Positions 36,084-43,798 of a DNA stretch of 60,213 nucleotides are shown here, piece by piece; the stretch's first letter is position 1, and each line of letters starts with the position of its first letter. Both the position numbers and the translations under genes were made by a program. The notes under the pieces were generated by a model that was not told the origin of the DNA, ran no database searches, and saw only the letters and a program-made list of their open reading frames with translations. Source of the DNA: Kordia aestuariivivens (GTDB lineage: Bacteria; Bacteroidota; Bacteroidia; Flavobacteriales; Flavobacteriaceae); NCBI RefSeq assembly GCF_014397005.1, contig NZ_JACGWS010000022.1, positions 1 to 60,213 of the forward strand. The letters run 5' to 3'.

Positions 36084-37604
36084 TTATTCTGAATAGAAAC
36101 CTTCAATTTCTGGCTGACGGTATTTCCAAATTTTATGCAAAACCTTAATTTCATAAGGAAATTTATACCAACCATATTTAAAACGGTAGCCCGAAACTAA
36201 TTTGAGTAACCATTTTTTGTATCCTTTAATTCTAAAATCAGAAGCAGTTGGATAATACCCATTCAACACCGTTTCAAAATTTTGAATCGTATCAATCATA
36301 TACGGTTTTAACCAAGGTGTCAAAGGATTTCTTCGTAAATCGAATTTTTCCCAACTTGGTTCAATCCATTCTTCTAAGGTTTCTGGAAATGAAAAACCTG
36401 CATCTACAATTTGCTGATACAACTCAGAACCTTCTGTTGGCACTGGACTGTATAAGTAAATGATAATTTCAGCATCCGCATTGATCGATTTGATTTCGCG
36501 AATAAAGTTAATATCCCACAAAATCTGTTCGTATACTTTTTTCTCGTCTGGTCCAGGTAAGCCCAATACAAACGAAAGTTCAGGAATAATGTCCACATCT
36601 TTCATGCGTCTCACAAAATCCTTGATCATTTGACCCGATTGTGTTCCACCTTTATTCATCTGCTTCAACACTTCGTCGTTTCCTGTTTCTGCACCCAAAA
36701 ACATCATGCGACAACCTGCTTTTCGCATCAAACGCAATTCTTCGTCCGAATATTTATTAATCGTATCAATGCGTCCTTCTCCCCACCATTCAATATTATC
36801 ATCAATAACGAGTTTGGAAAATTCCATCACACGTTTTTTGGACGTAAAAAAGTTATTATCGTGAAACTCTACGGCGTCAATATTGTAGTTGCGTTTGAAA
36901 TATTCTATGTCTTTATAAACCGTTGGCGCAGCTTTTGCTTTCCACTTTGCGTTATAAATCGGGACAACCGCACAAAAAGAACAACTAAACGGACAGCCCA
37001 TACTTGAATGATACGCAAACGTTCTGCGTCCCATAAATGTCTTTGCCAAATAATTTTCTAACGGATAAAACGTATTAAAATATTCGTACGGATATGGTGG
37101 TAACGAATCTTGATCGAGCAAAGCTTCTTTCACCGTTTGCACAATCTTACCTTCATCATTCATGAAAATTAAGTTCCGGATCAACATGAGTTTCTCGTCA
37201 CTTTTTCCTTCCAACACATCTAATAACTGCGGAAATGTATTATCGCCAGGACCGTTGATAATATAATCAACATACCCAGAATTCATACAGGGTTTATATT
37301 GGTTCGACGCAAAATAACCGCCCCAAATATTAATGGAACCTGGATACAATTCCTTGATTTTTTTTGCATACGGAATCGCTTGTTTCAATTGCGGACCAGG
37401 CATCACTGTCAAACAGAAATACTTAAATTCGCCCGTAGCAAAATACCCAGAAATTTTTTCCCAAGGATCGGTTTCCATGTTTCCATCTACAAAAACATAG
37501 TCATATTTTCCATGAATTGCAGCACCAACCTGAATAATAGTATTTGGTAAGCGATGCTTTGCATTGGCACTTCTCGGATTGAATATGATGATCTTATTTC
37601 CCAT
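36084..37604 (-). CDS. B12-binding domain radical SAM protein
   Basis: This 506-aa protein has an N-terminal cobalamin-binding Rossmann domain (about 1-140, with VFVDGNMETDPWEK and NIWGGYFAS). The radical SAM domain follows with the 4Fe-4S motif CPFSCSFC (Cys204, Cys208, Cys211), then FHDNNFF and MFLGAETGNDEVLKQMNKGG. The C-terminal part is typical of class B methylases or oxidative cyclases (BchE-like). Its stop-start junction with the next upstream gene is TAATG, giving translational coupling. It probably modifies a lipid or glycan carbon; this is inferred from context. Confidence 0.9.
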   Translation of the reverse strand: MGNKIIIFNPRSANAKHRLPNTIIQVGAAIHGKYDYVFVDGNMETDPWEKISGYFATGEFKYFCLTVMPGPQLKQAIPYAKKIKELYPGSINIWGGYFASNQYKPCMNSGYVDYIINGPGDNTFPQLLDVLEGKSDEKLMLIRNLIFMNDEGKIVQTVKEALLDQDSLPPYPYEYFNTFYPLENYLAKTFMGRRTFAYHSSMGCPFSCSFCAVVPIYNAKWKAKAAPTVYKDIEYFKRNYNIDAVEFHDNNFFTSKKRVMEFSKLVIDDNIEWWGEGRIDTINKYSDEELRLMRKAGCRMMFLGAETGNDEVLKQMNKGGTQSGQMIKDFVRRMKDVDIIPELSFVLGLPGPDEKKVYEQILWDINFIREIKSINADAEIIIYLYSPVPTEGSELYQQIVDAGFSFPETLEEWIEPSWEKFDLRRNPLTPWLKPYMIDTIQNFETVLNGYYPTASDFRIKGYKKWLLKLVSGYRFKYGWYKFPYEIKVLHKIWKYRQPEIEGFYSE

Positions 37605-38578
37605 TACTTATTGAATATATCATTTCGATTTGCTAAAATATAACTTGAAAGCTTCTCAGCAAAGATTTGGTTGGCTTTTCCGTTCGGATGTGGGTCTAAT
37701 TCGTTCACAATGTACTTAAATAGGTTTTTATCCTGAAAAAACTCGGAAACATCTACAAAGTGTAAATTATTTTTTTCAGCTAAATTTTTTACTTTTTGTA
37801 CGCGAATCGGATCGTAAACGAGATCCATATAAAAAACGAGTCCTTTGCTATTATTTTTGGTGAAAATGTCTTGAAAACCTTGAAACTGTTTGTCAATATA
37901 TTGTACATGTTCAGTTTCATAAGAAACAGGTTCAGGCGTTTTAGGACTGAGCTTAATTTTTAATAATTTCTTTAAATATGAATCCCAAAACACATTTTTC
38001 TTCGGTTTGATGATAAAATCATCCATAGAAAAATCGATTCCAATTCTATAATGATCGTTAGAAGCGCAAAAGCCAATCACAACCAAATCTGGATTGTATT
38101 TGAGCGCATTACGTTCCAAGATTGTTTTATAATTTGTCAGTGCATAGCCAGAAACTCCAAAGTTGAACACTTCGTAATTTGTGTTTTGATCTTCCTCGTT
38201 TAACAAATTTTCTGTTTGTGCTACATACATATCTTCTTCATACACGCCAGTTCCCATGGTAAATGAATCGCCCAAAATGGCAATTTTTTTAGCATTCGAA
38301 GCAACTTCATGATTCCGATCGCGGAAACCTTCTGCATTTGTGTGAAAATCGGCTAACTTGTATTTTGTATCTAAATTTGGAAGTAACTCATATACTAAAT
38401 CATCTGAATCTGAATATTTCAATAATCCAGCATTGTCTAAAATTCCAAACGAGTTCGTACGTGAATATGAAAACGCCGCGCCGCCAAAAAAGTACACTCT
38501 AGCAATCATTTCGCCCAAAAAAGCACTGAGTAAAAGCCCAATTCCGATCGAAATAATTTTAAATTTTAATTGTTTCAT
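37604..38578 (-). CDS. Membrane-anchored SGNH/GDSL hydrolase-like protein
   Basis: This 324-aa protein has an N-terminal membrane helix (about 7-27) and a periplasmic SGNH domain: AILGDSFTMGTGV (nucleophile), FNFGVSGYALTNY (Gly block), IGFCASNDHYR (Asn block) and ELDPHPNGKANQIFAEKL (Asp/His). Its stop overlaps the start of the B12-radical SAM gene and it follows the SPASM-like gene after 2 nt. It is similar in layout to the protein at 40.9 kb. Confidence 0.83.
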   Translation of the reverse strand: MKQLKFKIISIGIGLLLSAFLGEMIARVYFFGGAAFSYSRTNSFGILDNAGLLKYSDSDDLVYELLPNLDTKYKLADFHTNAEGFRDRNHEVASNAKKIAILGDSFTMGTGVYEEDMYVAQTENLLNEEDQNTNYEVFNFGVSGYALTNYKTILERNALKYNPDLVVIGFCASNDHYRIGIDFSMDDFIIKPKKNVFWDSYLKKLLKIKLSPKTPEPVSYETEHVQYIDKQFQGFQDIFTKNNSKGLVFYMDLVYDPIRVQKVKNLAEKNNLHFVDVSEFFQDKNLFKYIVNELDPHPNGKANQIFAEKLSSYILANRNDIFNK

Positions 38579-38580
38579 AC

Positions 38581-39651
38581 TTAAAAAGAATTACAACAGC
38601 AGCTGCATGCAGGCAATAAACCTCCATTTTTTGATAAGGCGGAACGGAATTTTGCTAAAACACGTCCATTCCAAATTTGTTTTAAGTTTTTTTTGTATAT
38701 GTTTCCTAGTTCTAAATTGTAACATCTACCATGTGCAGGAATCACACTTCCGTCCGATTTAATCATGACATTGGTAAAAACATCATTACACATTTTTCCA
38801 ATTCTAATTTCTGATTTATCGTAATATTCGTGGAGCTTTTCTTTTGAAGTAATTTCGGGAGAAAAACTCACAGGAAATTTATAATTTTTAGATTTTATCG
38901 TGGCAATTTCATCCCAAAGCACATCCAAATCGAAGTTGTCAATATTAACTTCATCTGTATTTGAAGCCGTTGCCGGATATGAATTTGCCCAAATTTCATT
39001 GTGTGCATCTGCAACACGTTGTTCTACAAAGTTTGAATGCATAAATCCGATTTGCTGCAATGGATAGTCTTTAAAAAAGTCTAAAAACTCGTTCATGTAG
39101 CCAATATTCCACTCGGTAATTACGCAAAAAACACCAATTGTCGCATTCGGATTGATTGTCAAAACTTCTTCTATGCCTTCTATGGCTTTTTGAAATGATT
39201 TTTTATGACCTCTAATTTCGTTATGAATATCTTGCGGACCATCTAGTGAAATATATATATTGCTATCGGCCACAATTTTTGCTTTGTGTTTTAGTGTAAG
39301 CGCGTTTGTAGTGATAGCACATGCAACTCCTTTTTGTTTGGCGTATTGTAAAGAAGCTTCTAAGTGCGGATATACTAACGGTTCGGTAAATGCATATGCT
39401 AATTTTGAATCAGGGTAGTAATTTGCCATTTGATCAATAATTTTTTCAATCAATGGTAATGGCATATTAATTGGATGTGTTCCTACTAAATTTTGCGCAA
39501 AATTAGAATCCAAATTCTTCGTTCCAACATCACACATTTTACAATGTAAATTACATACATTATTCACTCCCAAAATAATCCACTCAGGCGCAAACATATA
39601 TTTGTTTGGCAGTAGCTTTTTATTGCCTTTTTTTAAAGTAGATATGTTCAT
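38581..39651 (-). CDS. Radical SAM protein with Cys-rich (SPASM-like) C terminus
   Basis: From the Met at 39651 (MNISTLKKGNKKLLPNK) this is about 356 aa; a Met 13 codons upstream (39690) is also possible. The radical SAM motif is CNLHCKMC (Cys33, 37, 40 from the chosen start), with YAFTEPLVYPHLE and ISLDGPQDIHNEIRGH following. The C terminus has CNDVF, GRCYNLELGN and a final CSCCCNSF, which can hold auxiliary Fe-S clusters. It heads the seven-gene minus-strand operon. No peptide precursor lies beside it, so a glycan or small-molecule substrate is as likely as a peptide. Confidence 0.85.
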   Translation of the reverse strand: MNISTLKKGNKKLLPNKYMFAPEWIILGVNNVCNLHCKMCDVGTKNLDSNFAQNLVGTHPINMPLPLIEKIIDQMANYYPDSKLAYAFTEPLVYPHLEASLQYAKQKGVACAITTNALTLKHKAKIVADSNIYISLDGPQDIHNEIRGHKKSFQKAIEGIEEVLTINPNATIGVFCVITEWNIGYMNEFLDFFKDYPLQQIGFMHSNFVEQRVADAHNEIWANSYPATASNTDEVNIDNFDLDVLWDEIATIKSKNYKFPVSFSPEITSKEKLHEYYDKSEIRIGKMCNDVFTNVMIKSDGSVIPAHGRCYNLELGNIYKKNLKQIWNGRVLAKFRSALSKNGGLLPACSCCCNSF

Positions 39652-39795
39652 GGTGTCTTTTTCCTGCGAAATTGTAAAATTACAAATCAAATAGCAAAAT
39701 TCGTATTTAAATTTACATTTTAAATTGATAAAATCATATAGCTACTTAGAGTAAGTCTAAATAACATTCAATTTTTTTATCATTCTTTAAGATTC

Positions 39796-39882
39796 TTTTT
39801 ACAGACACTGTATGTTTGTTTTTGTAGATCAATCATCAAAAGAACTATTTTACTCAAAAAGAGTGTTTTTAAAACCGTTCAA
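39796..39882 (+). repeat. Truncated duplicate of the promoter and 5' end of the SGNH gene at 40.9 kb
   Basis: About 85 nt here, including TGTATGTTTGTTTTTG and ATCAAAAGAACTATTTTACT, matches 40931-41012 (TGTATATTTGTTTTGG, ATCAAAAGAAATATTTTGCT) at roughly three quarters of positions. The matching frame reads IKRTILLKKSVFKTVQI then stops, against IKRNILLKKYVFKPLKN in the intact gene. It looks like a decayed 5' fragment of a paralogous gene. Confidence 0.6.
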
Positions 39883-39914
39883 ATTTAAAATAGATAAAAC
39901 ATGTATGAATTTTA

Positions 39915-40631
39915 TCACTTTATTTTTTGAATTAAATAATTGGGATTATTATCTATTATTTTAAACCTAACATTCTTTTTAATCTCTTTTATAAATTTTG
40001 CGCTCCCAAAATTCATATATTTCGCAGAGTCATCAATTAAAATAAATCCATTCAATTTTAATTTTGAAACTACGTTTTCAAAGTCTTTTTTTGTTTGTTC
40101 GTAGGAGTGATTCCCATCAATATAACAAAAAGAAATCTCTTGATGGATACTAAATGCTCTATCAAAAACATCTGTAAATTCATTAGTGGTGTTCCAATTT
40201 TTGAAAAAAGCATCAGAAGTTAAATGACACGTGTAAGGTTTTGTGTTTGGATGCAGTAAATTTATAGCATTAATAAATGCATTTTTTATATATGCTGCAT
40301 ACGCTGTTCTAGTTATAGTATCGCTGCCGTCTATATGATTACGGATGGTTCCTTCATGATCTTTAAAACCTTTATAAACCCATGCATCACAACCTATGAA
40401 AAGGTGTTTTTTGTTATGTTTATTTAATAAATGTAACATCACATTGGTCGATAAACTAGCATATGATCCTATTTCGAAAATAATACCTTCATTTGGCATA
40501 TTTTGGATCGCATAATCCATTAAATATATATTGCCTTCATGAAGCATGCCTTCGCCAATTACTGTCGAATTAATTCTTTGTAGAAAAGAATCCTTATGGA
40601 GCGTTTTGTATGGTTTTTTTAAAAAAATCAA
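39915..40631 (-). CDS. Class I methyltransferase (Methyltransf_24-like)
   Basis: This 238-aa protein has IIFEIGSYASLSTNVMLHLL as its SAM-binding strand and FCYIDGNHSYEQTKKDFENV with LKLNGFILIDDSA as the downstream blocks of the Methyltransf_24 (cephalosporin hydroxylase/TylF-like) fold. It has no membrane helix. It is the only gene between the minus operon and the SGNH-GT39 pair. Flanking DNA holds a duplicated promoter segment, suggesting rearrangement. The substrate is probably a sugar or other small molecule, by context only. Confidence 0.75.
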   Translation of the reverse strand: MIFLKKPYKTLHKDSFLQRINSTVIGEGMLHEGNIYLMDYAIQNMPNEGIIFEIGSYASLSTNVMLHLLNKHNKKHLFIGCDAWVYKGFKDHEGTIRNHIDGSDTITRTAYAAYIKNAFINAINLLHPNTKPYTCHLTSDAFFKNWNTTNEFTDVFDRAFSIHQEISFCYIDGNHSYEQTKKDFENVVSKLKLNGFILIDDSAKYMNFGSAKFIKEIKKNVRFKIIDNNPNYLIQKIK

Positions 40632-40909
40632 ATCAATACTTGTTGTGGTGAGATTAATCTTAGAAATGGTATTATCATAACTGTGATAATGTCAAAAGTA
40701 ATATTTTTTTTGGCTTATCTATGCAAAACTTTTATAAAGATTAATACCTCATTTCAATATTTTTAAAAGGAAAGTTTCCAATAATCGCATGTCCTTTTAT
40801 AGTAACCTCCAGATCTTAGTCCTAGAATACTTTTCTGTAGCTTTAACCAAAATTAATATTTAGAATAGTGTAACTACTTAAAAGTAAATTTATATCGTAT
40901 TTATTTTTT

Positions 40910-42103
40910 ATGTTTCATACAGCATCTTTTCAGAGAGATTGTATATTTGTTTTGGACACACCAATTATCAAAAGAAATATTTTGCTTAAAAAGTACGTTT
41001 TTAAACCACTCAAAAACCTGATTATTATTTTCGGGATTACATTTGTTTTACTCGAAATTGTACTCGCTATTTACATTCGCGTGGCAGAAGTTAAAATAGA
41101 ATTACCAACGTATACGTTTCAAAATACCCAGAATTTTTGGTTTGATTTGAATGAAGACTTCGGAACACTGCATTTGCCAAATGATGAATATCGACAGAAA
41201 AAGTATTGCTTTGATGTGGTGTATACATCAAATTCGAAAGGCTTTCGCGATGTAGAACGAGAAGTTATTAGCAACACTAAAAGAGTAGTTGCTTTAGGCG
41301 ATTCATTTACAGAAGGAATTGGTGTGAATCTAGAAGATCGATTGACAAACCTGTTAGAAAAAGATAAAAACATTCCACATTTGAATTTTGGTTTGGCAGG
41401 GAATTTTGGACCAACGCAATATTTTATGTTGTATAAAACGCTTGCGCGAAAATATTCGCATGAAGCCGTTTTAGTGGGAATTTTGCCTTCCAATGATTTT
41501 ATTGATGACGATTACGAAATTGCGTTAAAAGTTGCTGGCGATCGGTACAAGCCATTTTTAAATGGTACTTATCCTAACTATGAATTGGAATATCATACAG
41601 ATAGTATTCAGAAGTCAAAAGCGCGACCACGAAAGCAAGGATTTATTCATAAAACATTAAAGAATTTTACCAATTCATACAATATGTATCGCTATTTACG
41701 TGTGATGCGCAGGGTAAAAGCAATTCCACAAGATGAATTGTTAGACGCGTCCAAAGTGCCGAGCTATTTCAATTATACAGAGAAACAATTCAATCGCATG
41801 CGCTATTCGATAGAAGTCATTAAAAAACTGGCGGGAGATCGCCCAGTAATGATCTATAGCATTCCGATTGAAAAAGAAATCAAAGCGTATCGCGAACACG
41901 GAAAAAACTCGCTTGGAGAACGCTTGAAAGCGGTTTGTGACAGTATTAATGTTGAATATTTAGACTTGTTACCAAAAACAGAAAGCTTTACAACGGAAGA
42001 GTACGAAGCCTTGTTTTTATCCTGTGATGGACATTGGAGTGAAGCTGGAAATGCATTCGCGAAAAAGCATATTGAATCTTATTTTACGTATTATAAAAAA
42101 TGA
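40910..42103 (+). CDS. Membrane-anchored SGNH/GDSL hydrolase-like protein
   Basis: This protein is 397 aa if the ATG at 40910 is used; a TTG at 40982 would start it at LLKKYVFKPLKNL and remove 24 non-conserved residues. A membrane helix (about 36-55) is followed by an SGNH domain: VALGDSFTEGIGVN, LNFGLAGNFGPTQYF, GILPSNDFID and SCDGHWSEAGNAFAKKHI with the Asp/His pair. The stop overlaps the start of the GT39-like gene by 4 nt (ATGA), so the two are coupled and probably act on the same glycan. Confidence 0.82.
   Translation: MFHTASFQRDCIFVLDTPIIKRNILLKKYVFKPLKNLIIIFGITFVLLEIVLAIYIRVAEVKIELPTYTFQNTQNFWFDLNEDFGTLHLPNDEYRQKKYCFDVVYTSNSKGFRDVEREVISNTKRVVALGDSFTEGIGVNLEDRLTNLLEKDKNIPHLNFGLAGNFGPTQYFMLYKTLARKYSHEAVLVGILPSNDFIDDDYEIALKVAGDRYKPFLNGTYPNYELEYHTDSIQKSKARPRKQGFIHKTLKNFTNSYNMYRYLRVMRRVKAIPQDELLDASKVPSYFNYTEKQFNRMRYSIEVIKKLAGDRPVMIYSIPIEKEIKAYREHGKNSLGERLKAVCDSINVEYLDLLPKTESFTTEEYEALFLSCDGHWSEAGNAFAKKHIESYFTYYKK
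40942..40949 (+). promoter_or_regulatory. -7 box within the annotated 5' end of the SGNH gene
   Basis: TATATTTG fits the TAnnTTTG consensus and has an equivalent, TATGTTTG, in the duplicated segment at 39.8 kb. If used, transcription would start near 40955, after the ATG at 40910, and translation would start at a non-ATG codon such as the TTG at 40982. Confidence 0.4.
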
Positions 42104-43710
42104 TCAACTTCCTCAAAAAACACCAAGATCAACTTGGGTTGCTGCTTTTGTGGTTGGTCATTATCGCAATCATAAATCCGATGGGCGATTTCCCACTGAA
42201 TGACGATTGGTGCTATGGAAAATCTGTCAAAACTTTACTAGAAGATGGGTATTTGAAACTCTATAATTGGGGAGAAATGACCTTGGTTGGACACGTATAT
42301 TGGGGCTATTTCTTTACCAAAGTCTTTGGGTTTTCGTTCACCGTTTTGCGCTTTTCTACCTTAGTCATGGGATTCGCGACAATTCTCGGAATTTACGAAC
42401 TCTGCAAACTTGCTAATGTTTCGCGTTGGATGACATTGTTCGGAACGATTTTATGCATGATGAATCCGATATTTCTCTCGTTGTCGTTTTCGTTTATGAC
42501 GGATATTCCTTTTTATTGCGTCACTATTTGGGCATTTTACTTTTTCGCGAAAGCAATTAAAACCGATAATTGGCAACCGATGTATTGGGCAGTTTTCTTT
42601 TGTTGTTGGGCATTTCTCATTCGACAATTGGCGTGGGTTTTCCCGATTGTTTGGTTGATAACGGTGTTGCTGACGAAAAAACGAACTGTGCAACATCTCG
42701 CGAAAGCAATGGCACCTTTAGCAATTTTATTTGTCTTCTCGTTGGTGTTTTCATACATTATGGAATCGAATGATTTGTTGCAAGAACGTTACAATTCCAA
42801 GTTCAATTTGATGCTAGATAGTATCTTCCATGTTGATAAAGTAATCATCATTAATTCGATATCATATTTCTTTCGATGTATGGCGTATTTAGGGTTTTTA
42901 TTAGCGCCAATTCATTTGATATATTTCAATCGGTACAAGTTTAAAGGCTATAAAATTTCAGCTATTATTTGGACACTATTGGTCACCGCATTTTTAATTA
43001 AAAGTAGAAAAGTATTACCAAGCCTAGATAACATTTGGATTGATTTCGGTGTTGGACCCACTACATTAGCCGATCACGCAGGAAACTTTACCACAAGTCC
43101 GTCGCCACGCGCGCCTGAATTGTTTTGGCAAATCGTCACGGTAATTGGTGTGTTTTCGAGTGTTGTGTTGCTTTTCAATATCAGAACAATTATAGTTTCT
43201 ACCTTCAAGAAAAAAGCAATTTCGCCAATCGTTGTCTTATCGTTTGTGTTTTATGTCGTGTATTTAACGCCATTTTTAATTGTTGGCGTATATGACAGAT
43301 ATTTATTGCCGTTGTTTCCCATTGCGATTGTTTTTATCGGTACGAATTCACAAAAAGTTCCTCAAAAAATCTATCAATATTTCGCGTTTGGTTTTCTCGG
43401 ATTGCTCACTTGGTTTTCAGTTGCTGCAACGCACGATTATTTATCGTGGAATCGCGTTCGTTGGAATGCACTCAGCGAACTTACAGATTTAGGAATTCCC
43501 AAAAATCACATTAATGGTGGCGTAGAATATGTCACATGGAATTTCTTTTCGGAAGAAAAAGAAAAATGGTGGGAAAGCGTTACGCCGATTTACAAACTGG
43601 TTTTTAAACCCAACAAAGACGAACAAGTGATTCAGGAATATAGGTATTCACGTTGGTTGCCTGGTGATGGTGTTATGTATTTGGTTGAGGATTTGGAGTT
43701 GGTGGAGTAG
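42100..43710 (+). CDS. GT39-like membrane glycosyltransferase (ArnT/PMT type)
   Basis: This 536-aa protein has 11-12 membrane helices and the acidic motif FPLNDDWCYGKSV in the first periplasmic loop, where GT-C enzymes keep catalytic Asp residues. The C-terminal periplasmic tail (about 470-536) is soluble. Such enzymes use polyprenyl-phosphate sugars to glycosylate lipids, glycans or proteins. It is translationally coupled to the SGNH gene. A hairpin terminator follows 20 nt after the stop. Confidence 0.85.
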   Translation: MINFLKKHQDQLGLLLLWLVIIAIINPMGDFPLNDDWCYGKSVKTLLEDGYLKLYNWGEMTLVGHVYWGYFFTKVFGFSFTVLRFSTLVMGFATILGIYELCKLANVSRWMTLFGTILCMMNPIFLSLSFSFMTDIPFYCVTIWAFYFFAKAIKTDNWQPMYWAVFFCCWAFLIRQLAWVFPIVWLITVLLTKKRTVQHLAKAMAPLAILFVFSLVFSYIMESNDLLQERYNSKFNLMLDSIFHVDKVIIINSISYFFRCMAYLGFLLAPIHLIYFNRYKFKGYKISAIIWTLLVTAFLIKSRKVLPSLDNIWIDFGVGPTTLADHAGNFTTSPSPRAPELFWQIVTVIGVFSSVVLLFNIRTIIVSTFKKKAISPIVVLSFVFYVVYLTPFLIVGVYDRYLLPLFPIAIVFIGTNSQKVPQKIYQYFAFGFLGLLTWFSVAATHDYLSWNRVRWNALSELTDLGIPKNHINGGVEYVTWNFFSEEKEKWWESVTPIYKLVFKPNKDEQVIQEYRYSRWLPGDGVMYLVEDLELVE

Positions 43711-43729
43711 TGGGTAGTTTTTTAAAAAA

Positions 43730-43756
43730 GTAAAAAGCCCCGAAAAGGGCTTTTAT
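43730..43756. terminator. Bidirectional terminator between GT39 and helicase genes
   Basis: AAAAGCCC (43733-43740) pairs with GGGCTTTT (43747-43754), with A and T runs. It can end both convergent genes. Confidence 0.8.
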
Positions 43757-43798
43757 ATATTGAGTTTTATAATGGTTAATATTGTTGGCAGCGGTTTT

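Noticed and set aside
38581-39651. RiPP-maturing radical SAM enzyme paired with the KGG-leader peptides
   Set aside because: The precursors are 11 kb or more away in conserved regions, and the enzyme is embedded in a glycan operon.
39812-39958. Short plus-strand frame starting MFVFVDQSSKELFYSKRVFL
   Set aside because: It arises from the decayed copy of the SGNH 5' region in a different frame and runs antisense into the methyltransferase gene.
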